DNA of 64,000 nucleotides from Alkalihalophilus pseudofirmus OF4 (GTDB lineage: Bacteria > Bacillota > Bacilli > Bacillales > Bacillaceae_D): assembly GCF_000005825.2 (NCBI RefSeq), contig NC_013791.2, forward strand, positions 1,302,001-1,366,000, written 5' to 3'. Position numbers and translations under genes: made by a program. The notes under the pieces were generated by a model. It was not told the DNA's origin, ran no database searches, and saw only the letters and a program-made list of their open reading frames with translations. Positions 26,488 to 35,038 of this stretch are shown here, piece after piece (the stretch's first letter is position 1; each line of letters begins with the position of its first letter).

Positions 26488-27929
26488 AGACAGCAATTAT
26501 TGGCGGTGGTGTCGGAGGAATGCTCTCTGCTTTGTATGAAAGACAGCGAGGCAATGAAGTAGTCTTGTATGAAAAAGAATCCTCATTAGGTGGAAGGTTA
26601 AATTTTGTCTCCAAAGATGGTTTTAAAATCGATAAAGGTCCAACAATTGTTTTACTTCCAGAAATGATTTATTCCATCTTAGAAGAAGTAGGGATCCAAA
26701 AGGACGAGGTTGAGATGATTCGGATTGACCCTCTCTACAAACTACAATTTCCTGATGGGATGGAATTTTTCAAATGGAGTCATATCGAAAAACAACAACA
26801 AGAGATCAAAAAATGGTTTCCAGGAGAAGAAGAATCCTTTGTTCATTATTTAAATGAAATGAAATGGAGATTTGAAGAAGGAAAAGAAGCGTTTCTAGAT
26901 CGAGACTTTGTGAGAAAACGAGATTTCTTTTCTCCTTCAAATGTACAGACATTATGGAAGCTAAAAGCATATCAAACAGTGAAAAAACAGGCAAGCCGGT
27001 ATTTCATTAATCCGAGACTTGTAGAGGCTTTTTCGTTTCAAACCTTATATATAGGCGGGGCGCCAAACAAGTCTCCTGCGCTTTATTCATTAGTTCCGTT
27101 TAGTGAACACCATCATGGCATTTGGTATGTAAAAGGCGGATATGCAAGTCTCGTTTCACTTTTTGAGGAAAAGCTTCGTGCTAGAGGAGTTGAGATCAAG
27201 CTTTCTTCAGAAGTAAGTGAACTGATCATTGATGGTAAAAGATGTACAGGTGTACGTGCAGGGGATAACTTAGATAAGGTTGATCGAGTAATTGTAAATG
27301 GAGACTTTCCGCTTGCTGAGCGGTTAGTGACCAGTAAACAGAAATCGTATACCCCTTCATCAGGGTGTCTCCTGCTCTATTTTGGGCTCAATCGTACGTA
27401 TAGTGAGTCCTCTGTTCATCAGTTTTTGATGACAGAAGACTTTGAAACTCATATGAATGAAGTATTTGAAAAGAAGACTTTGCCGGCTTCTCCCTCCATG
27501 TATGTATTTCATCCGTCTTTGATTGATGAATCGCTCGCTCCTAAGAATAAAGGGGTCATGTATGTGTTAATTCCAGTTCCATCTAACGGAAATGTGGATT
27601 GGGATTCAATTGATGACTATGTAGATGAGCGGATTAAGGAGCTAGAGGAAAGAGCATTTCCTAATTTAAGAGAAGCGATTGAATGGATGGAAGTCCGGAC
27701 TCCAAAAGATGCGATGCAGGACGGTTTGTATGCGGGAGGAAGCTTTGGAATTGCTCCTACCCTTATGCAATCAGGAGTATTTAGACCTCAATTAAAACCC
27801 TTTCAATATGAAAATGTGTATGCCGTAGGAGCATCAACTCATCCAGGCGGGGGCATCCCAATTGTGATGCAAGGTGCTAAGCTGTTAAATGAGTATATTG
27901 AAACAGAAGAGTTGGTCCAATCATGGTGA
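26484..27929 (+). CDS. CrtN-type carotenoid desaturase paralogue 2
   Basis: The 481-residue product carries IIGGGVGGMLSALY at the N-terminus, LGGRLNFVSKDGF, and a C-terminal GASTHPGGGIPIVMQGA motif. It belongs to the same amine-oxidase/phytoene-desaturase family as its upstream neighbour but is clearly diverged. The GTG start overlaps the previous stop in GTGA, with GGAGG about 13 nt before, so it is translationally coupled. It probably shares successive desaturation of the C30 backbone or acts on a different end of the molecule (inference). Confidence 0.85.
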   Translation: MKTAIIGGGVGGMLSALYERQRGNEVVLYEKESSLGGRLNFVSKDGFKIDKGPTIVLLPEMIYSILEEVGIQKDEVEMIRIDPLYKLQFPDGMEFFKWSHIEKQQQEIKKWFPGEEESFVHYLNEMKWRFEEGKEAFLDRDFVRKRDFFSPSNVQTLWKLKAYQTVKKQASRYFINPRLVEAFSFQTLYIGGAPNKSPALYSLVPFSEHHHGIWYVKGGYASLVSLFEEKLRARGVEIKLSSEVSELIIDGKRCTGVRAGDNLDKVDRVIVNGDFPLAERLVTSKQKSYTPSSGCLLLYFGLNRTYSESSVHQFLMTEDFETHMNEVFEKKTLPASPSMYVFHPSLIDESLAPKNKGVMYVLIPVPSNGNVDWDSIDDYVDERIKELEERAFPNLREAIEWMEVRTPKDAMQDGLYAGGSFGIAPTLMQSGVFRPQLKPFQYENVYAVGASTHPGGGIPIVMQGAKLLNEYIETEELVQSW

Positions 27930-27943
27930 AAAGGAGTGAGACG

Positions 27944-28783
27944 ATGGATAGGATAGAACAAGCCTATAATGATTGTTACGAGGTCATTCGCCGTCATTCT
28001 AAAACATTTACAAAAGCCTTTGGTACACTTCCGAAAGAAAAACGAAATGCCGTATGGGCTGTATATGCTTTTTGCCGTGAAGTGGACGATATTGTTGATG
28101 AAGGTGACAACCCAAAAGAAGAGTTAACACATTTTGAAGAAACATTTGAGCTGTTTTTGCAAAGAAAGCTGCCGCTTGTAGAATCTAAATGGATTGCACT
28201 AGACGATGTATTTTCTCGTTTTGAAATGGATCAAGTAGCTTTCTATGATATGATTCGCGGACAGAGAATGGATTTAGAGAAAACAAAATATACGACATTA
28301 GAAGAGTTAGAACACTATTCTTATCACGTGGCTAGTACCGTTGGGCTGATGCTGCTTCCTATTCTTGCTCCTAAGAACCACGAATCTCTTAGAGCGGGTG
28401 GAGTTGCGCTCGGGCTTGCGATGCAATTAACGAACATTCTCCGTGATGTGCAGGAAGATTTAGATAGAGACCGTATCTATCTGCCATACGATTTAATGAA
28501 GAAGCATGGCTATTCTCTAGTCGATTTGCATATGGGAATCAATAATTCTTCTTTTGTGAAGGTTTTTGAAGAGGTCGCTGAAAGAGCAGAAATGCTGTAT
28601 GAACAAGCCTTAGATACTATGGAAGGATACCCTCTTGATTCGAGACTCCAAGTAAAAGGGTCTGCCTTATTGTATCGAGCGATTCTCCAATCGATCCGCA
28701 AAAATAACTACAATGTTTTTAAGACCCGTCATTATGTGACGCAAGAAGAAAAAGATGCGATTTTGTTAGAGATGGAAGCATAA
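27944..28783 (+). CDS. crtM: Diapophytoene synthase (squalene/phytoene synthase family)
   Basis: The 279-residue enzyme would condense two farnesyl diphosphates to 4,4'-diapophytoene, the first step of C30 carotenoid synthesis. Both aspartate-rich motifs are visible: YAFCREVDDIVDE (about residues 44-56) and the second, LRDVQEDLDRDRIYLP (about 165-180). The ATG at 27944 follows AAAAGGAGTGAGACG; the ATG at 27923 overlaps the previous gene and lacks a site. The C30 rather than C40 assignment rests on the CrtN-type partners. It is the last gene of its operon and meets the opposite carotenoid operon at a shared terminator. Confidence 0.88.
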   Translation: MDRIEQAYNDCYEVIRRHSKTFTKAFGTLPKEKRNAVWAVYAFCREVDDIVDEGDNPKEELTHFEETFELFLQRKLPLVESKWIALDDVFSRFEMDQVAFYDMIRGQRMDLEKTKYTTLEELEHYSYHVASTVGLMLLPILAPKNHESLRAGGVALGLAMQLTNILRDVQEDLDRDRIYLPYDLMKKHGYSLVDLHMGINNSSFVKVFEEVAERAEMLYEQALDTMEGYPLDSRLQVKGSALLYRAILQSIRKNNYNVFKTRHYVTQEEKDAILLEMEA

Positions 28784-28815
28784 CTTTTTCATTGCATTAT
28801 CTGCTATACGCTAAG

Positions 28816-28841
28816 AAGGAGCTGTCAAAAGACAGCTCCTT
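28816..28841. terminator. Bidirectional terminator between the two carotenoid operons
   Basis: A perfect 11-bp stem AAGGAGCTGTC / GACAGCTCCTT with loop AAAA. It abuts the stop codon of the minus-strand desaturase. Confidence 0.88.
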
Positions 28842-30318
28842 AACCATGTTTATCTATGAGTACCTTCGCTATATTCTTGCCGCTTAATGTGACCATTGGA
28901 GACCCGCCTCCTGGATGAGTCGAGCCGCCGACAAAGTATAGGTTGCTCAAGTCTTTTGCTTTATTTGCTGGCCTTAAATATGCATCTTTTCGTTTATTAG
29001 ATGCTGGCCCGTACAATGCCCCGCGATATGCATTAAATGTGGAAGCAATCCAATTAGGCTCTATTATTTTTTCTTCTAAAATATAGGGTCTGATCTCTAC
29101 ACCAAAAGCCTCAAGTTTATCATAGATTACTTCTTTATATGTTTCTAAATCTAGCGGATCCTTTTCATTTGTGATGGCTGGTGCATTCACTAAAATGAAT
29201 AAATTATCTCCATCAGGTGAGACAGCAGGGTCCGTATAAGATGAATTACATATATACACTGTAGGATCTTTCGGGAGCTGTTTTTTGGTGAATAATTCAT
29301 TGAATTCTTTTTCGTACGATTCGCTAAAATAAACCTGATGGTGAATAAGTGAATCAAGCCGTTTATTTAAAGAAACTAAGAGAACGAGCGCAGAAATTGA
29401 GGGCTCATAGGAATCTCTTTTTCGATCTTTAAAAGAAGGGCGGTACTTTTCTTTTACTAAGGAAGGATATACGGATAAAAGGTCCCCGTTCATAATCACT
29501 TCATCTACATCAATCATCTCATCAGTTGATAAAGCCATTGCTGTTACACGGCTGTCTTTCACTTCAAGATGATTCACTTCTGTGTCTTTCTTAATGTTCA
29601 CACCAAGCTCCACTGCTCTTGTAGTTAGAGCTTCCGCAATGACAGGGTTTCCCCCTTTAACGTAATACACTCCCTCGATCAACTCTAAGTAAGCAATCAT
29701 CGCAAATGTAGCAGGGGCAACATACGGAGAGGAGCCGATATAGGTTGCATATCGGTTAAACATTTGGATTACCTGCTCATTGGTAAAGTATTTTCTATGA
29801 AATGAATCAAGGGTTTGGTGCGGCCTTACTTGGATAAGTGCACGAGCAAGCTCTGGTGAAAGATAATCAGTCCAGCTGGTGAAGGTTCGATGAAAGAAGT
29901 AGCGCTCTGACAATCCGTATAAACGCTTGATTTCAGTTAAATAATTTGAATAACAAGACCGAGCATCTGGCTCAAATGAAGTGAGCTGACTGCTTACCTC
30001 AGATACATCAGTAGACAAATCTAGCGTTGTCCCATTTGTGAAATGATTTCTGGTGTGGGTTTTTAGTTGAATAAACTCAAGATAATCATCCGGGTTGACA
30101 CCAGTCTCTTTAAAGATACTTTTAAACACATCAGGCATGGTTATGGTATTTGGACCAAAGTCAAATTGAGCACGACCTAACTGATGGCGCATCATCTTTC
30201 CACCTAAATGTTGATTCTTTTCTACTAAATGCACCTCAAAACCATGATAGGCAAGCAGTACTGCACTAGCTAAACCGCCCAGTCCCCCGCCAACAATCCC
30301 TACAACTTTCTTTTTCAT
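28840..30318 (-). CDS. CrtN-family carotenoid desaturase/oxygenase paralogue 3
   Basis: The 492-residue FAD protein begins MKKKVVGIVGGGLGGLASA, with LGGKMMRHQLG and a C-terminal VGGSTHPGGGSPMVTLSG motif. The FDFGPNTITMPDVF segment resembles the CrtP/CrtNb oxygenases that oxidise the terminal methyl of diaponeurosporene or diapolycopene. That would prepare a carboxyl for the glycosyltransferase encoded next to it. The ATG at 30318 overlaps the glycosyltransferase stop in ATGA; ATG at 30339 has no support. It is the last gene of the minus-strand operon. Confidence 0.84.
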   Translation of the reverse strand: MKKKVVGIVGGGLGGLASAVLLAYHGFEVHLVEKNQHLGGKMMRHQLGRAQFDFGPNTITMPDVFKSIFKETGVNPDDYLEFIQLKTHTRNHFTNGTTLDLSTDVSEVSSQLTSFEPDARSCYSNYLTEIKRLYGLSERYFFHRTFTSWTDYLSPELARALIQVRPHQTLDSFHRKYFTNEQVIQMFNRYATYIGSSPYVAPATFAMIAYLELIEGVYYVKGGNPVIAEALTTRAVELGVNIKKDTEVNHLEVKDSRVTAMALSTDEMIDVDEVIMNGDLLSVYPSLVKEKYRPSFKDRKRDSYEPSISALVLLVSLNKRLDSLIHHQVYFSESYEKEFNELFTKKQLPKDPTVYICNSSYTDPAVSPDGDNLFILVNAPAITNEKDPLDLETYKEVIYDKLEAFGVEIRPYILEEKIIEPNWIASTFNAYRGALYGPASNKRKDAYLRPANKAKDLSNLYFVGGSTHPGGGSPMVTLSGKNIAKVLIDKHG

Positions 30319-31424
30319 GAATAACGCCGTCCTTTCCAAACAAATCCCTTCCCATTAAAGCTTAAGAACATAGATCGATATAATACTAATAACAGGCTTA
30401 CTGCGGAGAGGGGCATGAAGAGCCACAGCCACTTTTCTTGATTCATGGAACGATCAATAAAGAATTTGATCATCCAAGTTAGAGTTAACGGTAACAAGTA
30501 ATAAAATTGCAAAGTAAATAGACCGTATAAGGCAAGAGGGAGTGGCACAATAAACAACATAAAATAAAAAATAGAGAGAAAAACGGCTAGTATTACTGAC
30601 CTGCCTATACCGGGAAAAATATTTTTTGAAAACCCTTCCCATACTTCTTTATTACTGTCGTACATATGGCATGTTACATCAGTTGTCACATTCGCAATGA
30701 TTGCTTTGCTGCCGCTTTTTTTTACAGCGCGGGTAAGATGGACATCTTCGACAAGAGAATTTTGAACTGTCTGATGCCCGCCGGCTTTCTCATAGGCTGC
30801 ACGGCTAAAGAACATGAAAGCACCATGGGCAGCAGTAAAAGCAGGCTTCATTGTATAGTTAGCCATAAAAAGCGGCAGGTGCATAAGTACAATCATATGC
30901 TGCATAGGAACAAGCAGTTTACTAAGAAAGCTTGTTGTAGGGAAAAACGGAAACCCTGTAAGCAATCCTGCTTTATGTTTCTCCAATAGCTGTAAAGCTT
31001 TATGAAGTGTGTTTGGCTTTATTCGAATGTCTGCATCAATAAAAACGAGAAATTCTCCCCGCGCTTTTGCTCCAAGTTGATAACATGCATGAACCTTTCC
31101 CACCCATCCTTTTGGAAGCGGTTTTCCGTCGATTATAGTTACGTTGGTAAGAGATTGACTGTATGTTTCTAGAAGAGGTCGAGTCTGATCAGTTGAACCG
31201 TCGTCTAGAAAAATAAATTCTACATTTGGGTACGTTACCTTCGATAAAGAAGAAAGTAAGTCACCTACATTGCGCTCTTCGTTTCTAAGCGGCACCAAAA
31301 CAGAAAGCAAGGGGTAGGTGACACGTTTCTCACTTTTATCTGGAAGCTTCGGGATAAATAAGCGATTGATCGTGGCCCATATTAGTATGACGAAAAGAAT
31401 GAAGCAGAGGATCAATATCATCAT
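30315..31424 (-). CDS. crtQ: Carotenoid glycosyltransferase, CrtQ-like (GT2)
   Basis: The 369-residue protein has one N-terminal membrane helix (about 2-18), a GT2 domain with LDDGSTDQT (about 76-84) and the metal motif FIDADIRI. Two or three C-terminal helices follow. CrtQ of the staphyloxanthin pathway glucosylates the carotenoid carboxylate, and the neighbours here (CrtN-type oxygenase, acyltransferase, CruF-like protein) fit that role. ATG with AAAGGGAGGAATTAA before it, overlapping the acyltransferase stop by 4 nt. Confidence 0.84.
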   Translation of the reverse strand: MMILILCFILFVILIWATINRLFIPKLPDKSEKRVTYPLLSVLVPLRNEERNVGDLLSSLSKVTYPNVEFIFLDDGSTDQTRPLLETYSQSLTNVTIIDGKPLPKGWVGKVHACYQLGAKARGEFLVFIDADIRIKPNTLHKALQLLEKHKAGLLTGFPFFPTTSFLSKLLVPMQHMIVLMHLPLFMANYTMKPAFTAAHGAFMFFSRAAYEKAGGHQTVQNSLVEDVHLTRAVKKSGSKAIIANVTTDVTCHMYDSNKEVWEGFSKNIFPGIGRSVILAVFLSIFYFMLFIVPLPLALYGLFTLQFYYLLPLTLTWMIKFFIDRSMNQEKWLWLFMPLSAVSLLLVLYRSMFLSFNGKGFVWKGRRYS

Positions 31425-32146
31425 TTAATTCCTCCCTTTAAAGTGAATGTTTGCAGCCACTCACTGACTGTTTTTCCACTTTGCAAAAGAGGTTGGTACT
31501 CTGATGGATTCTCAAGAACCAACTCCTCCTTTTGCTCCTCAAGCTGCCTTGTAAGTGTTTTTTCTAATGAACATGTGATCTCTTTTCTATTTCTCCCTAG
31601 ACCACCGTTATTCTCAATAGCAGTCCCGATATGAATATATAGCTCAGGTTTTTGCTCGTGTCTAAAGGTGTAGTAATAGGTGAGCGGAACGACTAATACA
31701 TCTTTCTTATCTTTTAATAAGTAGCCGACACCAGATTTAAATTCAAGCGGCCGTTTTTCAAGATGTTGTTCAGCCCCTTGAGGGAAAAACCACAGGGCTT
31801 GTTTAGTTGTCAACTTGGTCCGGGAATAGTTTAACGAGTCTAGGAGAGAGCGAGAATCGGATGGGTTGACTGAAAAAGCACCTATTTTTCTAAAAAAGGA
31901 ATAGGACTTCATCCCTTCCTCACTCATCATCGCAAACGATTCATGACGTAAGCACTCGTTGGATAAATAAAAGGAAACGAGACCATCCCACCAGCTGCTG
32001 TGATTGGCAATTAACAGAAGAGGTCTGTCAGTTTTAGGGAAGGTTCCCTTTAGATTGACTGAATAAAAGGATCTTTTTAGAAGCCAATGAGTGGTATAAA
32101 AATGAAACACTTTTGAAAACCAGACACTCTTCTTATCTTTAATCAT
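31421..32146 (-). CDS. 1-acylglycerol-phosphate-type acyltransferase for glycosyl-carotenoid
   Basis: The 241-residue PlsC-like acyltransferase has the H-x4-D block NHSSWWDG (about residues 48-55) and a downstream FPQGAEQ motif equivalent to the family FPEGTR. In C30 pathways of Bacillus a gene of this family, between a glycosyltransferase and a CruF-like gene, acylates the sugar of the glycosyl carotenoid; I infer that role. Start and stop overlap both neighbours by 4 nt, with AAGAAGGTGAGTCTAG as ribosome site. An ordinary phospholipid acyltransferase is possible but less likely here. Confidence 0.78.
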   Translation of the reverse strand: MIKDKKSVWFSKVFHFYTTHWLLKRSFYSVNLKGTFPKTDRPLLLIANHSSWWDGLVSFYLSNECLRHESFAMMSEEGMKSYSFFRKIGAFSVNPSDSRSLLDSLNYSRTKLTTKQALWFFPQGAEQHLEKRPLEFKSGVGYLLKDKKDVLVVPLTYYYTFRHEQKPELYIHIGTAIENNGGLGRNRKEITCSLEKTLTRQLEEQKEELVLENPSEYQPLLQSGKTVSEWLQTFTLKGGIK

Positions 32147-32943
32147 CTAGACTCACCTTCTTCTTTCTGTAGTGAGAGGAGATAGCTCCATAAAATAATT
32201 ATGGCAGGGATGGCAGTGACAATAATAGCCAGCCAAAGCTGTTCAGTTGCAGCGATGACCATAAACATGAAAATCATTAATCCAAATAGCCAGACCATAC
32301 GTATCTTCCAATAAGGTGATTGATCAATGTGGTAAACCTTTTTATAAGAAAGCAGAAGATAAATAATAGCATGAAGTAAAAAAGCAAGCCAAAACCATCC
32401 TGCAAAATTTGAAAAAGGAATGTCATAATACAACCCGCCCTGATCCCATATCCAATATTCTTTAATATGGAAAGCCACTGGATCAATGATTAAGTCAATC
32501 ACAACAGCGAATATACTGCCAGCTACAACGTAAGTCAGTCCCCTAATCCAAGTATTAGAAATGACTTTTGTCAGTTGTTTGCTGATGCCATGGGTTGTTG
32601 CTATAACCATCAACCAAGCAAAGCCGATCGTTAAAGGAAGGTCGAATACGACAAGTCCAAAATCTGGATTGTAATAATAGTGTCCAAAAAACAGCCCGTA
32701 ATGAACTCCTGCGCCTTCAACAAGAAGTGTAATCAAAAAGATAGCAGCACTGATCACACTCCCAAGAGCCGCACCATAATTTCGGATAAAGTAAACGACT
32801 CCAAGAGTTCCGGATAAGATGAGAAACACTGCATTAGCCCACTCAAGAGCAGGGGGCAGAATATCAAAGGTTAATAGAATGACTCCGTTTATGTACCAAA
32901 AAATAAATAAACCGAATAGTATACGGTCGAATGTGTGTGACAT
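32143..32943 (-). CDS. CruF-like carotenoid biosynthesis membrane protein (DUF422)
   Basis: The 266-residue protein has about seven membrane helices over its length, and conserved polar motifs between helices (LVEGAGVHYGLFFGHYYY and IDLIIDPVAFHIKEYW). This is the CruF/DUF422 family, known as carotenoid 1,2-hydratases. ATG at 32943 follows AAGGAGGATAAAGTC, a strong site; the longer frame to 33000 runs into the promoter. It heads the minus-strand carotenoid operon. Presence of a hydratase suggests a hydroxylated acyclic end group (inference). Confidence 0.82.
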   Translation of the reverse strand: MSHTFDRILFGLFIFWYINGVILLTFDILPPALEWANAVFLILSGTLGVVYFIRNYGAALGSVISAAIFLITLLVEGAGVHYGLFFGHYYYNPDFGLVVFDLPLTIGFAWLMVIATTHGISKQLTKVISNTWIRGLTYVVAGSIFAVVIDLIIDPVAFHIKEYWIWDQGGLYYDIPFSNFAGWFWLAFLLHAIIYLLLSYKKVYHIDQSPYWKIRMVWLFGLMIFMFMVIAATEQLWLAIIVTAIPAIIILWSYLLSLQKEEGESR

Positions 32944-32971
32944 GACTTTATCCTCCTTATCTACTATGATC

Positions 32972-33000
32972 ATTATAAAGTGATTTAGATAATTGTACAA
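32972..33000 (-). promoter_or_regulatory. Sigma-A promoter of the cruF-like operon
   Basis: On the minus strand TTGTAC (33000-32995) and TATAAT (32977-32972) are separated by exactly 17 nt. The -35 box lies inside a TGTACA operator candidate. Confidence 0.8.
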
Positions 33001-33027
33001 ATATTGTACAACGCGTTAAAATGTACA
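32994..33027. promoter_or_regulatory. Triple TGTACA boxes over the cruF-like promoter (CarH/LitR-like operator candidate)
   Basis: TGTACA occurs at 32994-32999, 33005-33010 and 33022-33027. The first two are 11 nt apart and the first covers the -35 box. CarH-type photoreceptors bind 11-bp TnTACA repeats overlapping -35, so repression in the dark is a possible model. No regulator gene lies in the window. Confidence 0.5.
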
Positions 33028-33076
33028 GCATGTTAAATTACACAATTTGTTATTTAAATAGAACGGAGGCATTATC

Positions 33077-33820
33077 ATGAGAAATGAAGTCGTCATTGTA
33101 ACAGGAGCAGGACAGGGTATAGGGAAAGTGATTGCATTAGAGTATATAAAAAGGGGAGCGACCGTAATTGCTTGTGATCTCAATCAAGAGGCAGTTGAAA
33201 AAACGGCTCGAGAAATAGATGAAAAAGACAAACACCTTTATTATCCTATGGCATGTGATGTCAGGTCTGAAGATCAAATACAAGAATTGACCGGCCATGT
33301 GAAACAACAATTTGAGCGCATTGATGTTCTAATTAATAATGCAGGTGTTTCTTCGTTTAAATCTCCCTTTGAATTAGATGTAAGCGAATGGGATGATGTG
33401 ATTCACACGAATTTACGAAGTGTGTTTATTTTTACAAAAGAAGCAGCAAAGGTAATGCAGGAAACTCAGTATGGAGCGATTGTCAATATCGCCTCTACAA
33501 GAGCAATGATGTCTGAACCAAATTCTGAGGCTTACGCTGCTTCAAAAGGGGGTATCATCTCCCTAACACATGCTTTTGCGGCGAGTCTTCAAGATTCAGG
33601 GATCCGTGTAAATGCTATCAGCCCTGGATGGATTCATACAGGAGATGCAGGGGAACTAAGAGAGGTTGATCACAACCAGCATTTTTCAAAAAGAGTCGGC
33701 GTACCAGAAGATATTGCGCGTGCATGCCTGTTTTTAACTCAAAAAGAGAATTCGTTCATCACTGGTGAGAATGTCGTTATTGACGGTGGCATGACTCGGA
33801 AAATGATTTATGAACATTAA
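33077..33820 (+). CDS. Short-chain dehydrogenase/reductase
   Basis: This 247-residue classical SDR shows TGAGQGIGK (about residues 8-16), NNAG, a Ser in IASTRAM, YAASKGG with the catalytic Tyr-Lys, and the terminal VIDGGMTRK. The C-terminal ITGENVVIDGG block is typical of glucose/3-oxoacyl-type dehydrogenases. Substrate unknown. It is divergent from the carotenoid operon and shares the 130-bp intergenic region carrying the TGTACA boxes, so joint regulation is possible. ATG follows AACGGAGGCATTATC. Confidence 0.85.
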   Translation: MRNEVVIVTGAGQGIGKVIALEYIKRGATVIACDLNQEAVEKTAREIDEKDKHLYYPMACDVRSEDQIQELTGHVKQQFERIDVLINNAGVSSFKSPFELDVSEWDDVIHTNLRSVFIFTKEAAKVMQETQYGAIVNIASTRAMMSEPNSEAYAASKGGIISLTHAFAASLQDSGIRVNAISPGWIHTGDAGELREVDHNQHFSKRVGVPEDIARACLFLTQKENSFITGENVVIDGGMTRKMIYEH

Positions 33821-33921
33821 AACAATAGTGGGAACTTCAAAAGGGTTATTCATTTTCGAGTGATAGAAGCCTCATGATTTTTCTCATTAGTGAGAAGCTA
33901 ATGGAAAAGGAGTGTTGCTAT

Positions 33922-34788
33922 ATGACAAATAAATCGTATCCAACTAGTCAGCCAGCCCAGCATCAAAATCGCCAGCCAGGCTTTGAGGAGGAAATGAACC
34001 CAAAACCTGTGTATGACCGGACGGAATACAAGGGGAGCGGGAAGCTTGAAGGTAAAGTAGCTCTCATTACAGGAGGAGACAGCGGAATTGGACGAGCGGT
34101 TGCTGTAGCATTCGCTAGAGAGGGAGCAGACCTTGTAATTGGGTATTTAGATGAACATGAAGATGCCCAGATTACCAAAGGATTAGTCGAAAAAGAAGGG
34201 AAGCAATGTTTATTATTCACTGGAGATATTGGGGAGGAAAGCATTGCTAAGCAGCTTGTTCAAAAAACGATCGAAACCTATAATAAGCTAGATATTCTAG
34301 TAAATAATGCAGCAGAGCAGCATCCTCAAACATCACTTGAAGCGATCACTGCAGAGCAGTTAGAGAGAACATTTAAAACAAATATTTTCTCCTTTTTCCA
34401 TGTAACAAAAGTAGCACTGCCTCACTTGAAATCTGGTGCGAGTATTATTAACACAGCATCTATTACGGCATATCAAGGAAATGATCAATTAATCGATTAC
34501 TCCTCAACAAAAGGGGCGATCGTCAGCTTTACCCGTTCTTTATCAGAATCATTAATTAAACGAGGCATACGAGTAAATGGGGTAGCGCCTGGTCCTATTT
34601 GGACGCCGCTTATCCCAGCAAGCTTTGATGCGAGCCACGTCGCTTCTTTTGGGCAAAACTCCCCTTTAGGACGTGCCGGGCAGCCGGAAGAATTGGCACC
34701 TTCCTATGTTTATCTAGCATCTGATGATTCCTCTTATGTCAGCGGACAGATGCTTCATGTAAACGGCGGGACCATTGTAAACGGTTAA
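33922..34788 (+). CDS. SDR family oxidoreductase, YdaD/YhxC type
   Basis: The 288-residue protein has an N-terminal extension of about 40 polar residues (QPAQHQNRQPG, then PKPVYDR) before the SDR core. That layout is typical of the general-stress dehydrogenases YdaD, YhdF and YhxC of Bacillus. Core motifs are TGGDSGIGRA, NNAAEQ and YSSTKGA, ending with HVNGGTIVNG. The ATG at 33922 is preceded by AAAAGGAGTGTTGCT; the longer frame upstream is unsupported. Substrate unknown; a stress role is inferred from family only. Confidence 0.85.
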   Translation: MTNKSYPTSQPAQHQNRQPGFEEEMNPKPVYDRTEYKGSGKLEGKVALITGGDSGIGRAVAVAFAREGADLVIGYLDEHEDAQITKGLVEKEGKQCLLFTGDIGEESIAKQLVQKTIETYNKLDILVNNAAEQHPQTSLEAITAEQLERTFKTNIFSFFHVTKVALPHLKSGASIINTASITAYQGNDQLIDYSSTKGAIVSFTRSLSESLIKRGIRVNGVAPGPIWTPLIPASFDASHVASFGQNSPLGRAGQPEELAPSYVYLASDDSSYVSGQMLHVNGGTIVNG

Positions 34789-34845
34789 AGGTGTTGCCAT
34801 CATAGAGTCACATCCGCTAAACTAATAAATACGAGGAGTGATGAC

Positions 34846-34995
34846 ATGAGACCTTTACAAATTTCAGCCGAGACTGCACAGAAATTATCTAAATCATTGA
34901 ATGTGCCGATTGAACAAATTATGCATATGCCTCAGCATATTCTAATTGCAAAACTGGCTGAGCTTGAGAAAAAAAATGATAGCACAGAAAAATAA
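34846..34995 (+). CDS. YycC-like small protein
   Basis: The 49-residue product reads MRPLQISAETAQKLSKSL near the start and MPQHILIAKLAELE later, which I recognise as the YycC-like family of Bacillus. Its function is unknown. ATG at 34846 follows ACGAGGAGTGATGAC. A bidirectional terminator lies directly after the stop. The gene was too short for a length-filtered scan but has ribosome site, family match and terminator. Confidence 0.82.
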   Translation: MRPLQISAETAQKLSKSLNVPIEQIMHMPQHILIAKLAELEKKNDSTEK

Positions 34996-34996
34996 A

Positions 34997-35030
34997 AAGA
35001 CGTATCCGCACTGAACGGCGGATACGTCTT
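34997..35030. terminator. Bidirectional terminator
   Basis: Perfect 13-bp stem AAGACGTATCCGC / GCGGATACGTCTT with an 8-nt loop, between convergent genes. Confidence 0.88.
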
Positions 35031-35038
35031 TCATTTTA

